In this document: piece after piece, positions 23,997 through 31,862 of the stretch
How positions within the stretch are numbered: position 1 is the first letter of the stretch
Layout of the letters: each line of letters starts with the position of its first letter
DNA from: Palsa-744 sp963734815
GTDB taxonomy: Bacteria; Actinomycetota; Thermoleophilia; Solirubrobacterales; Solirubrobacteraceae
Direction: 5' to 3'
Length of the DNA stretch: 64,000 nucleotides
NCBI GenBank assembly: GCA_963734815.1
Contig: CAVTIH010000002.1
Span: 1,736,001 to 1,800,000 of the forward strand
The notes under the pieces: model-generated
Database searches by the model: none
The model's input: only the letters and a program-made list of their open reading frames with translations
Told to the model about the DNA's origin: nothing
Program-made: the position numbers and the translations under genes

Positions 23997-26545
23997 TCGG
24001 CTACCTCCGGACCCTGCTCCTCTTCTACCGGCGTCACCTGCGCGTACAGCCGCTGCGCGAGCTGATGGCGGTCGTCGGCGTCGCCGCCGGCGTCGCGCTG
24101 CTGTTCGCCGTCCAGGTCGCCCACCACAGCATCACGGGCTCGTTCGAAGAAATCGCACACGGTGTCGCCGGCCGTGCGACACTCGAACTCGCCTCCCGGG
24201 GACCCGAAGGCTTCGATCAGCGCATCGCCGAAGAAGTCGAACAGATGCCCGACGTGAAGGCCTCCGCGCCGATCCTCGAGCAGCCGATCGTCGCCGTCGG
24301 ACCGAAGGGTCGCCGCGCCCTCACCCTGGTGGGCGCAACCGAACAGATCAGCGCCCTCGGAGGCAGGCTCTCACAGGAGTTCCAGCGAGCGGGCGAAGCC
24401 AGTACACGCGGGCTGCTGGTCTTGACCGAACCCACCGCCAGCGCGATCGGCGCCCGGCCCGGCACCGTGCTCACCATCCAGGTCGGCGCGCGCACCGAAC
24501 ACCTCGCGCTCAGCGCCACCGTACCCAGCAGCAGGATCGGCCCGGTCTCGGAAAGCCCGGTCGCCGCCGCCCCCCTACCGATCGTGCAGAGCATCAGCGG
24601 ATCTACAGGTCGCATTACGCGCATCCTGATCGAGCCCAGGGCCGGCCGCGAAGCCGCGCTGCGCCGCGCGCTCACCGACCGCTTCGGCGGAACCCTGAAC
24701 GCCCGCCCGGTCGCCACCGAAGCAAGGCTTCTGGCGTACGCCGCCGGGCCGGAAAAGCAGGTGACGCTGCTCTTCAGCGCGATCAGCATCGTCGCGGGCG
24801 TGATCCTTGCCTACAACGCGCTGCTGCTCGCCAGCGACGAGCGCCGGCGCTTCATCGTCTACCTGGTCGAGACCGGCACCCCCGACTCGATGATCGTCGC
24901 CTCGCTCGCGTTCGACGCCCTCATCCTTGGCCTCGTCGGCTCCGCGCTCGGGCTCCTCGCGGGCGACGTCGTCTCACTCATCGCCTACCGCACCGTGCCC
25001 GGCTACATCGCGGCCGCGTTCGCGATCGGCGGCCAGCGCGTCGTCACGGCACCGACCGTTCTGATCGCACTCGCGGGCGGAATGTTTGCCGCGTTCGCCG
25101 CGGCCGCCCTGCCAGCGACTGTGGCGCTTCGCGCCGGCGCCGCCGCCGAGCCCGAAGCGGTCGGCCGCACGCTCTCGTTCGCGCACAAACTGCACCTCTC
25201 AGACGCGCTCGTGTTCGCCTGCGGGGCGCTGCTCGTATGCGTCTCGGTGGCCGCGTCCGCGCTGCAACCGCAGACGACGGTCGTCGCGCTCGTTGGGCTC
25301 GCGGCCGGCCTCGTGATCTGCCTCCCCATGGTCCTACGCCAACTGCTCAAGTTCGCGCGGGCAGCATCGCGACACTCCGATGACCCGGCCGCCCGTCTCG
25401 CGGTCGCGGAGCTTCGGAGCTCCCCCACCCGCTCTGTGGCCCTCCTCGCCACGGGAATGGTCGCGGCCTTCTTGATGGTCCTGATCGGCGGCTCGGTCTC
25501 CAACGTTCAGCACGCAGTACGCACAGGAGCCTCGGACCTGCTCTCCAGCGCAAACCTCTGGATCAAGCCTGGCGGACCGCAGAACGTCTACACCACACAG
25601 CCCTTCGCCTACGCCGAAACACAACACCGGCTACAGCACCTCGACGTCGTCAGCTCGGTGCTGCCTTGGCGCGACTCGTTTCTGGACCTGCCCGGAAGAC
25701 GGGTTTGGGTCCTGGGTGTCCCACCGCAGACACAAGCGCAGATCGCCCCAAGCCAGCTCTTGGAAGGGTCGCTCAATACGGCCGACAGGCACCTGCGCGA
25801 AGGCGGCTGGGCGGCGATCAGCCAGACGATCGCCCGCGAAGACCACCTGCGCCTCGGCCAGCGCTTCACCATCCCCACACCCACCGGCCACGCCACTCTC
25901 CGGCTAGCCGCGACGATCGCGAACTATGGCTGGCTACCGGGCGCCCTCATCATGAACAGCAATGACCACGCAAGACTATGGGGCAGCACCTCGTCCGCCT
26001 CCGAGCTCTCCGTCGCCCTCAAGCCGGGAACCTCGATCGCGCAGGGAAAGCAGGCTGTCGAAGCCGCGCTTCCCACTGGCTCAGCGCTCCTTGTCGAGAC
26101 CACGCCCGAACGGCGCTCGGAAGTCAGCGCGGTGCTCGGCAGCACCCTCTCCCGGTTGAACGACACCACGATTATCGTCCTGATCGCCACCATCGCGTCG
26201 GTGATCGCCCTGATGATCGCCGCCATCTGGCAGCAGCGGGCGAGGATTGAGTCATTGATCTCGATCGGGATGAGCTTTGGTCAGTTCGTCAGGCTGATCT
26301 TCTACGAGAGCGGTTCGGTGCTACTCGCCGGCTGCATCGTCGGCATCGCCGCAGGACTCGTCGGCCAGTATCTGATCGACGGTTGGCTTCACCACACCAC
26401 AGGCTCCCCCGTCCAGTTCGCGCCCGCATGGCAACTCGGACTACGCATCGTTGTAATCGCCGCCGGAATTTCAGCCGCGGCATCGATCATCGCGGTTGTC
26501 CAGACCGTCCGATTTCAGCCGCGCGCGGCGTTCTCGACTGAGTGA
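23993..26545 (+). CDS. FtsX/MacB-type ABC permease with two FtsX modules
   Basis: An 850-residue inner-membrane permease. It starts with one TM (RELMAVVGVAAGVALLFAVQVA), then a ~240-residue extracytoplasmic domain, three TMs (ISIVAGVILAYNALLL onward), two central TMs near residues 405-450, another TM at ~485 and a second extracytoplasmic domain, and three C-terminal TMs (IIVLIATIASVIALMIAAIW onward). This is the duplicated FtsX layout of lipoprotein, peptide or drug mechanotransporters. It is cotranscribed with two ATPases. Likely cargoes are amphipathic drugs, peptides or lipids; the nearby terpenoid synthase hints at a lipid but does not prove it. Confidence 0.9.
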   Translation: MIGYLRTLLLFYRRHLRVQPLRELMAVVGVAAGVALLFAVQVAHHSITGSFEEIAHGVAGRATLELASRGPEGFDQRIAEEVEQMPDVKASAPILEQPIVAVGPKGRRALTLVGATEQISALGGRLSQEFQRAGEASTRGLLVLTEPTASAIGARPGTVLTIQVGARTEHLALSATVPSSRIGPVSESPVAAAPLPIVQSISGSTGRITRILIEPRAGREAALRRALTDRFGGTLNARPVATEARLLAYAAGPEKQVTLLFSAISIVAGVILAYNALLLASDERRRFIVYLVETGTPDSMIVASLAFDALILGLVGSALGLLAGDVVSLIAYRTVPGYIAAAFAIGGQRVVTAPTVLIALAGGMFAAFAAAALPATVALRAGAAAEPEAVGRTLSFAHKLHLSDALVFACGALLVCVSVAASALQPQTTVVALVGLAAGLVICLPMVLRQLLKFARAASRHSDDPAARLAVAELRSSPTRSVALLATGMVAAFLMVLIGGSVSNVQHAVRTGASDLLSSANLWIKPGGPQNVYTTQPFAYAETQHRLQHLDVVSSVLPWRDSFLDLPGRRVWVLGVPPQTQAQIAPSQLLEGSLNTADRHLREGGWAAISQTIAREDHLRLGQRFTIPTPTGHATLRLAATIANYGWLPGALIMNSNDHARLWGSTSSASELSVALKPGTSIAQGKQAVEAALPTGSALLVETTPERRSEVSAVLGSTLSRLNDTTIIVLIATIASVIALMIAAIWQQRARIESLISIGMSFGQFVRLIFYESGSVLLAGCIVGIAAGLVGQYLIDGWLHHTTGSPVQFAPAWQLGLRIVVIAAGISAAASIIAVVQTVRFQPRAAFSTE

Positions 26546-26618
26546 CCCGTCACCACCAATCCATTCCCTCCGCCAGCGGCTGGAGACACGGGAAACTCGC
26601 GAGCATCGATTCACCACA

Positions 26619-27461
26619 ATGCAGTCGTCTCTAATGTGCCCAAGAACCGCCACCACGACCACGCAGCTACAGCGCGACCCAGCGGCCGAGCTGGCCTCGA
26701 GCACCTTCAACGCCGGTATGCGTCTGCTGCCCCAAGACCTCCAGGCCGACGCCCGCCAGCTCTACTACCTGCTGCGCACGATCGATGACCTCGTCGACGA
26801 GGAAGATCCGCACGCGGAACAGCGCGTCGAAGCAATCGAGCGCTGGGCACGCCACCAGGACGCCGACACCCCCGAGACGCGCATCCTCACCGACCTCTCG
26901 CGACGATACCCGCTGCCCCCACAGGCGCTGCTCGAATTCTGCCAGGGGATGCGCCACGACCTCGCGCACAGCTCGATCGACAACGAAAGCGACCTCGAAC
27001 GCTACTGCCAGTACGTCGGCGGCGCGATCGGAGTCGTACTCACAAGGATGTTCGGCGCCACACACCCCGACTGCGAGAGCAAAATGGCGCTTCTCGGTAG
27101 GGCCTTCCAGCGAACGAACATCCTGCGCGACATCGACGAGGATCACGCGCACGGCCGCCTCTACATCGCTCGCACCACGATCGAGCGCTTTGGAGACCCC
27201 TCGCCGGGCGCGCGCAAAGAGCTTCTACGCGACCAGATCGCCCGCGCCGACAAGCTCTACAACGAAGGACTCGACGCGATCCCGCTCCTCGCGCGGGGAC
27301 GCCGCGGCATGGCCCTCTCCACCGCGCTCTACCGCGAGATCCTGCGCGAGATCGAGCGCGCGGGCTACGGAGGCGCACCCGGACGCGTCGCCGTACCCAA
27401 CAGGCGCGTCCGCCTACTCGCCGCCAAGCACCGCCTCACCCGCTACAACAACCCGTCATAG
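26619..27461 (+). CDS. Squalene/phytoene synthase-family enzyme
   Basis: A ~280-residue all-helical prenyl synthase that should condense two prenyl diphosphates head-to-head. Motifs: FNAGMRLLPQDLQADARQLYYLLRTIDDLVDEED, with the first Asp-rich motif DDLVDEED, and RTNILRDIDEDHAHGRLYIA, with the second DxxxD. Family members make presqualene/squalene or phytoene; the sequence alone does not decide. No desaturase, cyclase or partner synthase is in the window. The ATG at 26619 is used; one five codons later and an open frame from 26496 (inside the permease gene end) are alternatives. It lies 73 bp after the ABC operon in the same direction. Confidence 0.88.
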   Translation: MQSSLMCPRTATTTTQLQRDPAAELASSTFNAGMRLLPQDLQADARQLYYLLRTIDDLVDEEDPHAEQRVEAIERWARHQDADTPETRILTDLSRRYPLPPQALLEFCQGMRHDLAHSSIDNESDLERYCQYVGGAIGVVLTRMFGATHPDCESKMALLGRAFQRTNILRDIDEDHAHGRLYIARTTIERFGDPSPGARKELLRDQIARADKLYNEGLDAIPLLARGRRGMALSTALYREILREIERAGYGGAPGRVAVPNRRVRLLAAKHRLTRYNNPS

Positions 27462-27570
27462 CTCCCGGCGCAGATCAACGCTCGCCACAGCCTTTGAGCG
27501 GGCCGCCCCGATCTCTTAGTCACGTAAGATCAACTCATCTTGGCTGGCTGACCAGTAGGATCTATTCAAT

Positions 27571-28134
27571 ATGAAGAGATTGTTTTGGCCAGCATCAAGT
27601 TGGCGAAAGCCTCATGCCGCGCCGTCGTCGAGCCATCTGGGGCTCACAACGCCCACCCCGCCCCACCCTCGCTATCACCGAACCGTCGCAACACTGGCGA
27701 TCCTTGCGATCGGGAGCGCGGCGTTCATCGGCGCGGCGGGCTCCTCCGCCGCCCGCAACCAGGCGGCACACGCAGCTCGCTCATTGAACGGAACCGCGAC
27801 CGCGCATCTGCACCTCATCAAGGCCAACGGCTCGCAACTGTACGAGGAAGGACCGGTGACCGGCGCGCTCCCGGGCTCGATGCGCGCCGTGCTCACCACC
27901 GGCACCGTCTTCGCCGGCAGCTTCACCATCCGCACCACCGGCGGCTCGATCGAAGGCCACGGACGGGCCACCACACACGGAACGGGCCGCTACCAAAGCT
28001 TCAACGGCTCGATCACCGTCAACGGCGGCACCGGCCGCTACAGCCACGCCCACGGACACACCGAACTATCCGGCACCTTCGACCGCCGCACATACGCCAT
28101 GGTCATCCACACAACCGGCACACTCTCGTACTGA
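27571..28134 (+). CDS. Small secreted/anchored protein of unknown function
   Basis: A 187-residue protein with a long basic, Pro-rich leader and one hydrophobic segment (VATLAILAIGSAAFIGAAG, residues ~39-57). The mature part is Gly/Thr/His-rich and looks all-beta: TGTVFAGSFTIRTTGGSIEG, then GTGRYQSFNGSITV and GTGRYSHAHGHTELSGTFDR, ending HTTGTLSY. Such GTGRY-repeat proteins occur in Solirubrobacterales-like genomes and suggest a small beta-barrel, but no function is known. Its stop overlaps a possible CTG start of the next secreted protein. Confidence 0.7.
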   Translation: MKRLFWPASSWRKPHAAPSSSHLGLTTPTPPHPRYHRTVATLAILAIGSAAFIGAAGSSAARNQAAHAARSLNGTATAHLHLIKANGSQLYEEGPVTGALPGSMRAVLTTGTVFAGSFTIRTTGGSIEGHGRATTHGTGRYQSFNGSITVNGGTGRYSHAHGHTELSGTFDRRTYAMVIHTTGTLSY

Positions 28135-28934
28135 ATCTTCGACGCAACCGAAGAGCCGTACACCACGCCCGCGGCCTCACCGCCACGCTCCTCGCGTGCG
28201 CGTGCGCGTGCATTCCGGCCACTGCGCACGCCACCCAATCGGCCAACCTCCATGTCACATTCACACCAGACCGGCTGGGCGCCCCCACAACACTCGACAT
28301 CACCCTCAAGATCACAGCGCCCCCGGGCCATGTACCATCGCCACTGACCGTGCTCGAACTGCGCTATCCAAGCAGCCTCGGCATTGCCGTCAGTGGCCTC
28401 GGGCTCGACACCTGCACCGAAACCACACTCGAAATCCTCGGCCCTGGAGGCTGCCCAGCCGACTCCCAGATGGGGCAAGGAAGCGTACTTGCCGAGATCC
28501 CCATCGGACCAAATATCGTCCGAGAGACAGTCCAAGTCACGATCGTGCGCGCCCCCGAACGAAACGGACACTTCGCGCTGCTCTTCTACGCCAGCGGCGG
28601 CAGCCCCGTCAATGCTCAAATCGCGCTCAGCGCACAGCTACTCCCAGCCCCACACGCTGCCAGCATCCACATCGACATACCGCCCGTCCCCAGCCTCCCA
28701 CAAGGACCCAACGTCGCCGTCGCAGAACTGAACGCCGCCCTCGGACCACGGGGACTCACCTACCACGAACGCGTACGCGGCAAAACCACCAGCTACCACC
28801 CCACCGGCATCCTCCTACCAGACCAATGTCCCCGTGGGGGCTTCCCCTTCACCGCGTCGCTCACCTTCGAAGACGGCTCACACACCACTGCGAGGACGGC
28901 GGTGCCATGCGCGACTAGTCGTCGCGGCGACTGA
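28131..28934 (+). CDS. Secreted protein of unknown function, probable CTG start
   Basis: The reading frame from 28131 encodes MNLRRNRRAVHHARG (if CTG is read as Met), a hydrophobic core LTATLLACACACIPATAHA with an AHA cleavage site, and then a ~230-residue beta-rich mature protein (SANLHVTFTPDRLGAPTTLDI..., Cys pairs at DTCTETT and GGCPAD, and QCPRGGFPFTASLTFEDGS near the end). There is no ATG, GTG or TTG in frame between the previous gene's end and the signal peptide, and CTG 28131 overlaps the previous TGA as CTGA. Coupled initiation at CTG is the most economical reading. No family was recognised with certainty. Confidence 0.65.
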   Translation: MNLRRNRRAVHHARGLTATLLACACACIPATAHATQSANLHVTFTPDRLGAPTTLDITLKITAPPGHVPSPLTVLELRYPSSLGIAVSGLGLDTCTETTLEILGPGGCPADSQMGQGSVLAEIPIGPNIVRETVQVTIVRAPERNGHFALLFYASGGSPVNAQIALSAQLLPAPHAASIHIDIPPVPSLPQGPNVAVAELNAALGPRGLTYHERVRGKTTSYHPTGILLPDQCPRGGFPFTASLTFEDGSHTTARTAVPCATSRRGD

Positions 28935-29198
28935 CGAGCGCGCGTCTTGACTGGTGACCACGACAACGCGATCCTCTGACTCGATGAACACGTAGACCAA
29001 GAGCAGCCAGCGCCACGGTCCCAGGAGGAAGCGGAAGCCCTCCCAACCTCCGCTCAGCGCCGGTCCCATGAGCGGGAATCGCTCAAGTCCCTGCAGCGAC
29101 CGTGACACCCGGGCGCGAGTGTCAGCCGGGAGACTGTGCGTGCGGATCACGTCTTGGAGGTCTTCGACCGCCGCACGGGCGAGCTCGACACGAGCCAC
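28878..29198 (-). CDS. RelE/ParE-superfamily toxin
   Basis: A 106-residue protein with the RelE/ParE plan: VELARAAVEDLQDVIRTHSLP, an arginine-rich helix LERFPLMGPAL, and the core strands FRFLLGPWRWLLLVYVFIESEDRVVVVTS. Toxins of this fold poison gyrase (ParE) or cleave mRNA on ribosomes (RelE); the class is not decided here. It lies 3 bp downstream of a ribbon-helix-helix antitoxin. The last ~20 codons overlap the 3' end of the convergent secreted-protein gene, and the Ser/Arg-rich tail may be non-native. Confidence 0.8.
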   Translation of the reverse strand: MARVELARAAVEDLQDVIRTHSLPADTRARVSRSLQGLERFPLMGPALSGGWEGFRFLLGPWRWLLLVYVFIESEDRVVVVTSQDARSSVAATTSRAWHRRPRSGV

Positions 29199-29201
29199 TG
29201 A

Positions 29202-29447
29202 CTACAGCTCGTCCAGCGCGATCGTCTCGCCGGCCCGCGCCTGCCTTAGGCCGAGCTGTGCGCGCTCGCGCGCCCTCGGGATCCCATCCAGAAGCTCCAC
29301 CACGTTCTGCGCATCCGGGTTCGCTTCGTCGAGCGCGCTCGAAAGCAGCGAGCGTGCAACCGTCCCGGGCTGCACGTACATGCGCTCGGCTAGTCGTGTC
29401 AGCTTCTCCGCCTGTTCGTCGTCGAGAGTGATGTTCAGTCGCTCCAT
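29202..29447 (-). CDS. Ribbon-helix-helix antitoxin (ParD/RelB-like)
   Basis: An 81-residue protein whose first 45 residues (MERLNITLDDEQAEKLTRLAERM) form a ribbon-helix-helix DNA-binding domain; the acidic C-terminal tail (RQARAGETIALDEL) is the likely toxin-binding part. It precedes the RelE/ParE-type toxin by 3 bp, so the pair should be autoregulated by binding of the complex to its own promoter upstream of 29447. Confidence 0.82.
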   Translation of the reverse strand: MERLNITLDDEQAEKLTRLAERMYVQPGTVARSLLSSALDEANPDAQNVVELLDGIPRARERAQLGLRQARAGETIALDEL

Positions 29448-29537
29448 ACCCCACAGATCCTACACAAAAAAGCACGTTGCGTGCATATCTGGGCAAGCAC
29501 TCAGGGAATGGCGCACGCTGCGTACATGGTGGCGGGA

Positions 29538-29630
29538 CTACGTGACCAGCTGGGCCTGGTCGTCGGCGCGTGCAAGGCGCGCATCGGTCGTGAGCAGCGG
29601 GATCGAGTCCACCTCCGAGCCGTCGCGACG
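29538..29630 (-). pseudogene. C-terminal remnant of a PIN-domain toxin
   Basis: The minus-strand frame ending at the TAG 29538-29540 reads IPLLTTDARLARADDQ, matching the last conserved segment of VapC proteins (LLTTDxRLARA). Nothing of the N-terminal PIN core is present; the intact VapC at 29634 begins immediately upstream. This suggests an older toxin gene largely replaced or deleted. The match is short, so confidence is limited. Confidence 0.4.
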
Positions 29631-29633
29631 GCC

Positions 29634-30044
29634 TCACACATCGATGAACGTGGCCTCGACGCCCATTGCCTGGTGGGTGCGGCGTGCCCGCCGGTCGGCG
29701 CTGAGCAGCGTTGCCCCATGTGTGGAGGCGGTAGCCGCGATCAGCGCGTCGTAGAGCGCGCCGCCGCGCACGCCGGCCTTGACGGCGCGCTGCAGGGCAT
29801 CGTGTTGATCGGCTGCCTCGAGCGTGAGCCAGGGCGCAGGAAAGCCCAGTTCGAGAGCCTCGACCACCACGGCTGGCGCGATCCGGAGTCCCTCGGGCAT
29901 ACGGCTGAGAGCCGAAGTGGTCTCGAAGGCGACGTGGGCAGGCAATCCGACATCGTCCGCAAGCAGCGCCGCACGGGCGGGCTGGTGAGCCTCGTGCCAC
30001 GGCGCCAAGGAGGCGATCACGACGCTCGAGTCGGGGGCTGTCAC
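29634..30044 (-). CDS. vapC: VapC-type PIN-domain toxin
   Basis: A 136-residue PIN ribonuclease. The first catalytic Asp is in APDSSVVIASLAPWHEAH, the second acidic residue in AFETTSALSRMPEG, the third in LYDALIAATASTHGATLLSADRR. The ATG overlaps the VapB stop (ATGA at 30041-30044), giving strict coupling. Expected to cut a specific RNA when released from VapB. Confidence 0.9.
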   Translation of the reverse strand: MTAPDSSVVIASLAPWHEAHQPARAALLADDVGLPAHVAFETTSALSRMPEGLRIAPAVVVEALELGFPAPWLTLEAADQHDALQRAVKAGVRGGALYDALIAATASTHGATLLSADRRARRTHQAMGVEATFIDV

Positions 30045-30286
30045 CGCCGGACGCGCTCGATCGCCTCACGCGTCTCGGCGACGCTCATCGGCGCCATCGG
30101 CTCGTCGGTCACGATCACCGGCAGCCCATTCCGCTCCTCGACGTGCGCTGGGACGTCGGCGACGGTCAGCTCCAGCCTGCCGTCGGTGGCGGTCAACTCC
30201 AGGTTGGCAGGCCCGTTGAGGCCCAGCTCGTCTCGCAGGCTCTTGGGGATGACCACACGTCCAACCGCATCTATGGCAACTCTCAT
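30041..30286 (-). CDS. vapB: VapB-type AbrB-fold antitoxin
   Basis: An 81-residue antitoxin with a SpoVT/AbrB swapped-hairpin N-terminus (MRVAIDAVGRVVIPKSLRDELGL) and an acidic/basic C-terminal tail that should bind the VapC encoded downstream. It starts beside an imperfect inverted repeat (30285-30309) that probably is its operator and that also covers the start of the divergent membrane-protein gene. Confidence 0.9.
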   Translation of the reverse strand: MRVAIDAVGRVVIPKSLRDELGLNGPANLELTATDGRLELTVADVPAHVEERNGLPVIVTDEPMAPMSVAETREAIERVRR

Positions 30287-30309
30287 ACCATTAGATTACC
30301 AAATGATAT
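30285..30309. promoter_or_regulatory. Imperfect inverted repeat at vapB start, likely operator
   Basis: ATACCATT (30285-30292) and AATGATAT (30302-30309) match as an inverted repeat at 7 of 8 positions with a 9-bp spacer. The site is AT-rich, lies at the start codon of vapB and overlaps the possible start of the divergent gene at 30303, so VapBC binding could influence both. Confidence 0.45.
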
Positions 30310-31859
30310 GGTTCGGGCGCATGGCCGCTCTCCCACTAGTGCCGCCTCGCGCGAAGGAAGGGCGTGGCGAGCGTGTCCAGGCATACTTAAAGGCCTGGCC
30401 GGGTCGTATTCGCACCGCCGCGCGCCAGCCGGTGTACATCGCGCTCGGGGTCGTCTTCCTGGTGGGGCTTGCGCTTCGCCTGTACTTCATCTGGCGCTGG
30501 CGGCCCGCACTGATCGGGTTTCCCGACACCTCGATCTACATCGAGGATGCGTTGACGGGGATCTTCAACGATCCGCTGCGCGTCGGCGGCTACTCGGAGT
30601 TTCTGCGGCTGATGCACGGCATCCACCCGCACCTGTCGTTTGCGATCTTCGCGCAACACCTGCTCGGCCTGGCAAGCGGGCTGCTGCTGTTCGGCGCTGT
30701 CCGCCGGGCTGGGCTGTCGGGGTGGGTTGCGCTGGTCCCCGCCACCGTCGTGATGCTAGGCGGGTCGGAGATCTTCGTGGAGCACGCGCCGCTGAGCGAG
30801 GCGGTGTTCATCTTCCTGGTCGACCTCGCGCTGTATGCGATCGTGCGCGCGTGGGAGGGTGGATGGGGATGGGCGGCGGCCGCCGGGCTGGCGCTCGGGG
30901 TGGCTACCGACGTGCGCAGCCTTGGGTTGGTGCTGCTCGTCGCGATGGTCCTCGTCGCAGCGCTCACGGCCCCGGGAGCGTGGTGGCGGCGAGTGCTGGT
31001 CGGCGCGGTGATGCTGGTTGCGGCGGCCCTGCCAATCGGTGGCTTTCTGCGGGCGCACGAACAGGCGGAGGGTTACGGTGGGTTCACAGGCGCGGGCTAC
31101 TTCGATCTGTACGCTCGCGTGGCGCCATTCGCGGACTGCTCCAAGTTCACCCCTCCCGCCGGTACGGCCGACCTCTGCATTCATATCCCGCGCTCCCAGC
31201 GGCCGGGCCACGACGTCTGGGAGTTCACCGGGATCTCGCCAGCCGTGCACGTATTCGGTGAGCCCGACGTGACGGTTCCGCAGCCGGGGGAGAACGCCAG
31301 GCTGCGCTCCTTCGCCGAGGCAGCCATCCTTGGGCAGCCTCTCGAATACCTCGAATACGTAGGGCGCGATCTCGTACGGATCGTCGACCCGTCGTTTCCC
31401 AGCTCGCCCTACGGCAACAAGGGCCCGACCGGCACCGGATATGGCAACACGCCGCAGTCGCTGATCAACTACTACTTCAACACCTCCAACCTCTACTCCA
31501 TCGACCCGATTCTCGCCGCGTACTACCCCGGCGACGGGGAAGTCCACAAGAGCATCACCTTCCTGCTCGACTACGAGCGCGATACGCGTATCGAGGGGCC
31601 GTTGATGGCCCTGCTGCTGTTGCTCGCATTCGCCGCTCCGATCTTCACCAGGGGCAAAGAGCGCCGCGCCGCGCTCCTCTTCTTCTCGGCCACCGTCGTC
31701 TTACTCGCCGGACCCGTGTTGCTCTCCGAGTACGACTATCGCTTCACGATCCCCGCCTTCGGGTCGCTCGCCGCCACTGCCGCGATCGGAGCGTGGGCGA
31801 TATTCCACTCCCTCGGCGGCCGTTCAAAGGCACGCGGCGCTCGCACGACCGATGTCTGA
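30303..31859 (+). CDS. Polytopic membrane protein, GT-C glycosyltransferase-like
   Basis: A ~518-residue membrane protein. After a basic N-terminus, helices begin at QPVYIALGVVFLVGLALRLYF; the following loop has GFPDTSIYIEDAL, where acidic residues after TM1 are the expected catalytic position of GT-C (PMT/ArnT-like) transferases. About ten hydrophobic segments span residues ~40-260 and ~435-505, separated by a ~170-residue extracytoplasmic domain. Likely acts on lipid-linked sugars at the outer face. ATG 30303 is used, only 17 bp from divergent vapB; ATG 30321 is an alternative. The gene ends 3 bp before a convergent methyltransferase gene. Confidence 0.72.
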   Translation: MIWFGRMAALPLVPPRAKEGRGERVQAYLKAWPGRIRTAARQPVYIALGVVFLVGLALRLYFIWRWRPALIGFPDTSIYIEDALTGIFNDPLRVGGYSEFLRLMHGIHPHLSFAIFAQHLLGLASGLLLFGAVRRAGLSGWVALVPATVVMLGGSEIFVEHAPLSEAVFIFLVDLALYAIVRAWEGGWGWAAAAGLALGVATDVRSLGLVLLVAMVLVAALTAPGAWWRRVLVGAVMLVAAALPIGGFLRAHEQAEGYGGFTGAGYFDLYARVAPFADCSKFTPPAGTADLCIHIPRSQRPGHDVWEFTGISPAVHVFGEPDVTVPQPGENARLRSFAEAAILGQPLEYLEYVGRDLVRIVDPSFPSSPYGNKGPTGTGYGNTPQSLINYYFNTSNLYSIDPILAAYYPGDGEVHKSITFLLDYERDTRIEGPLMALLLLLAFAAPIFTRGKERRAALLFFSATVVLLAGPVLLSEYDYRFTIPAFGSLAATAAIGAWAIFHSLGGRSKARGARTTDV

Positions 31860-31862
31860 GCG

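Noticed and set aside
27585..28130. Extension of the 28131 gene upstream to 27585
   Set aside because: The extension is antiparallel-like Arg/His-rich sequence overlapping the real 27571 gene; the signal peptide begins after 28131.
29481..30302. Extension of the 30303 membrane protein upstream to 29481
   Set aside because: It runs through the opposite-strand VapBC genes and shows no membrane or domain features.
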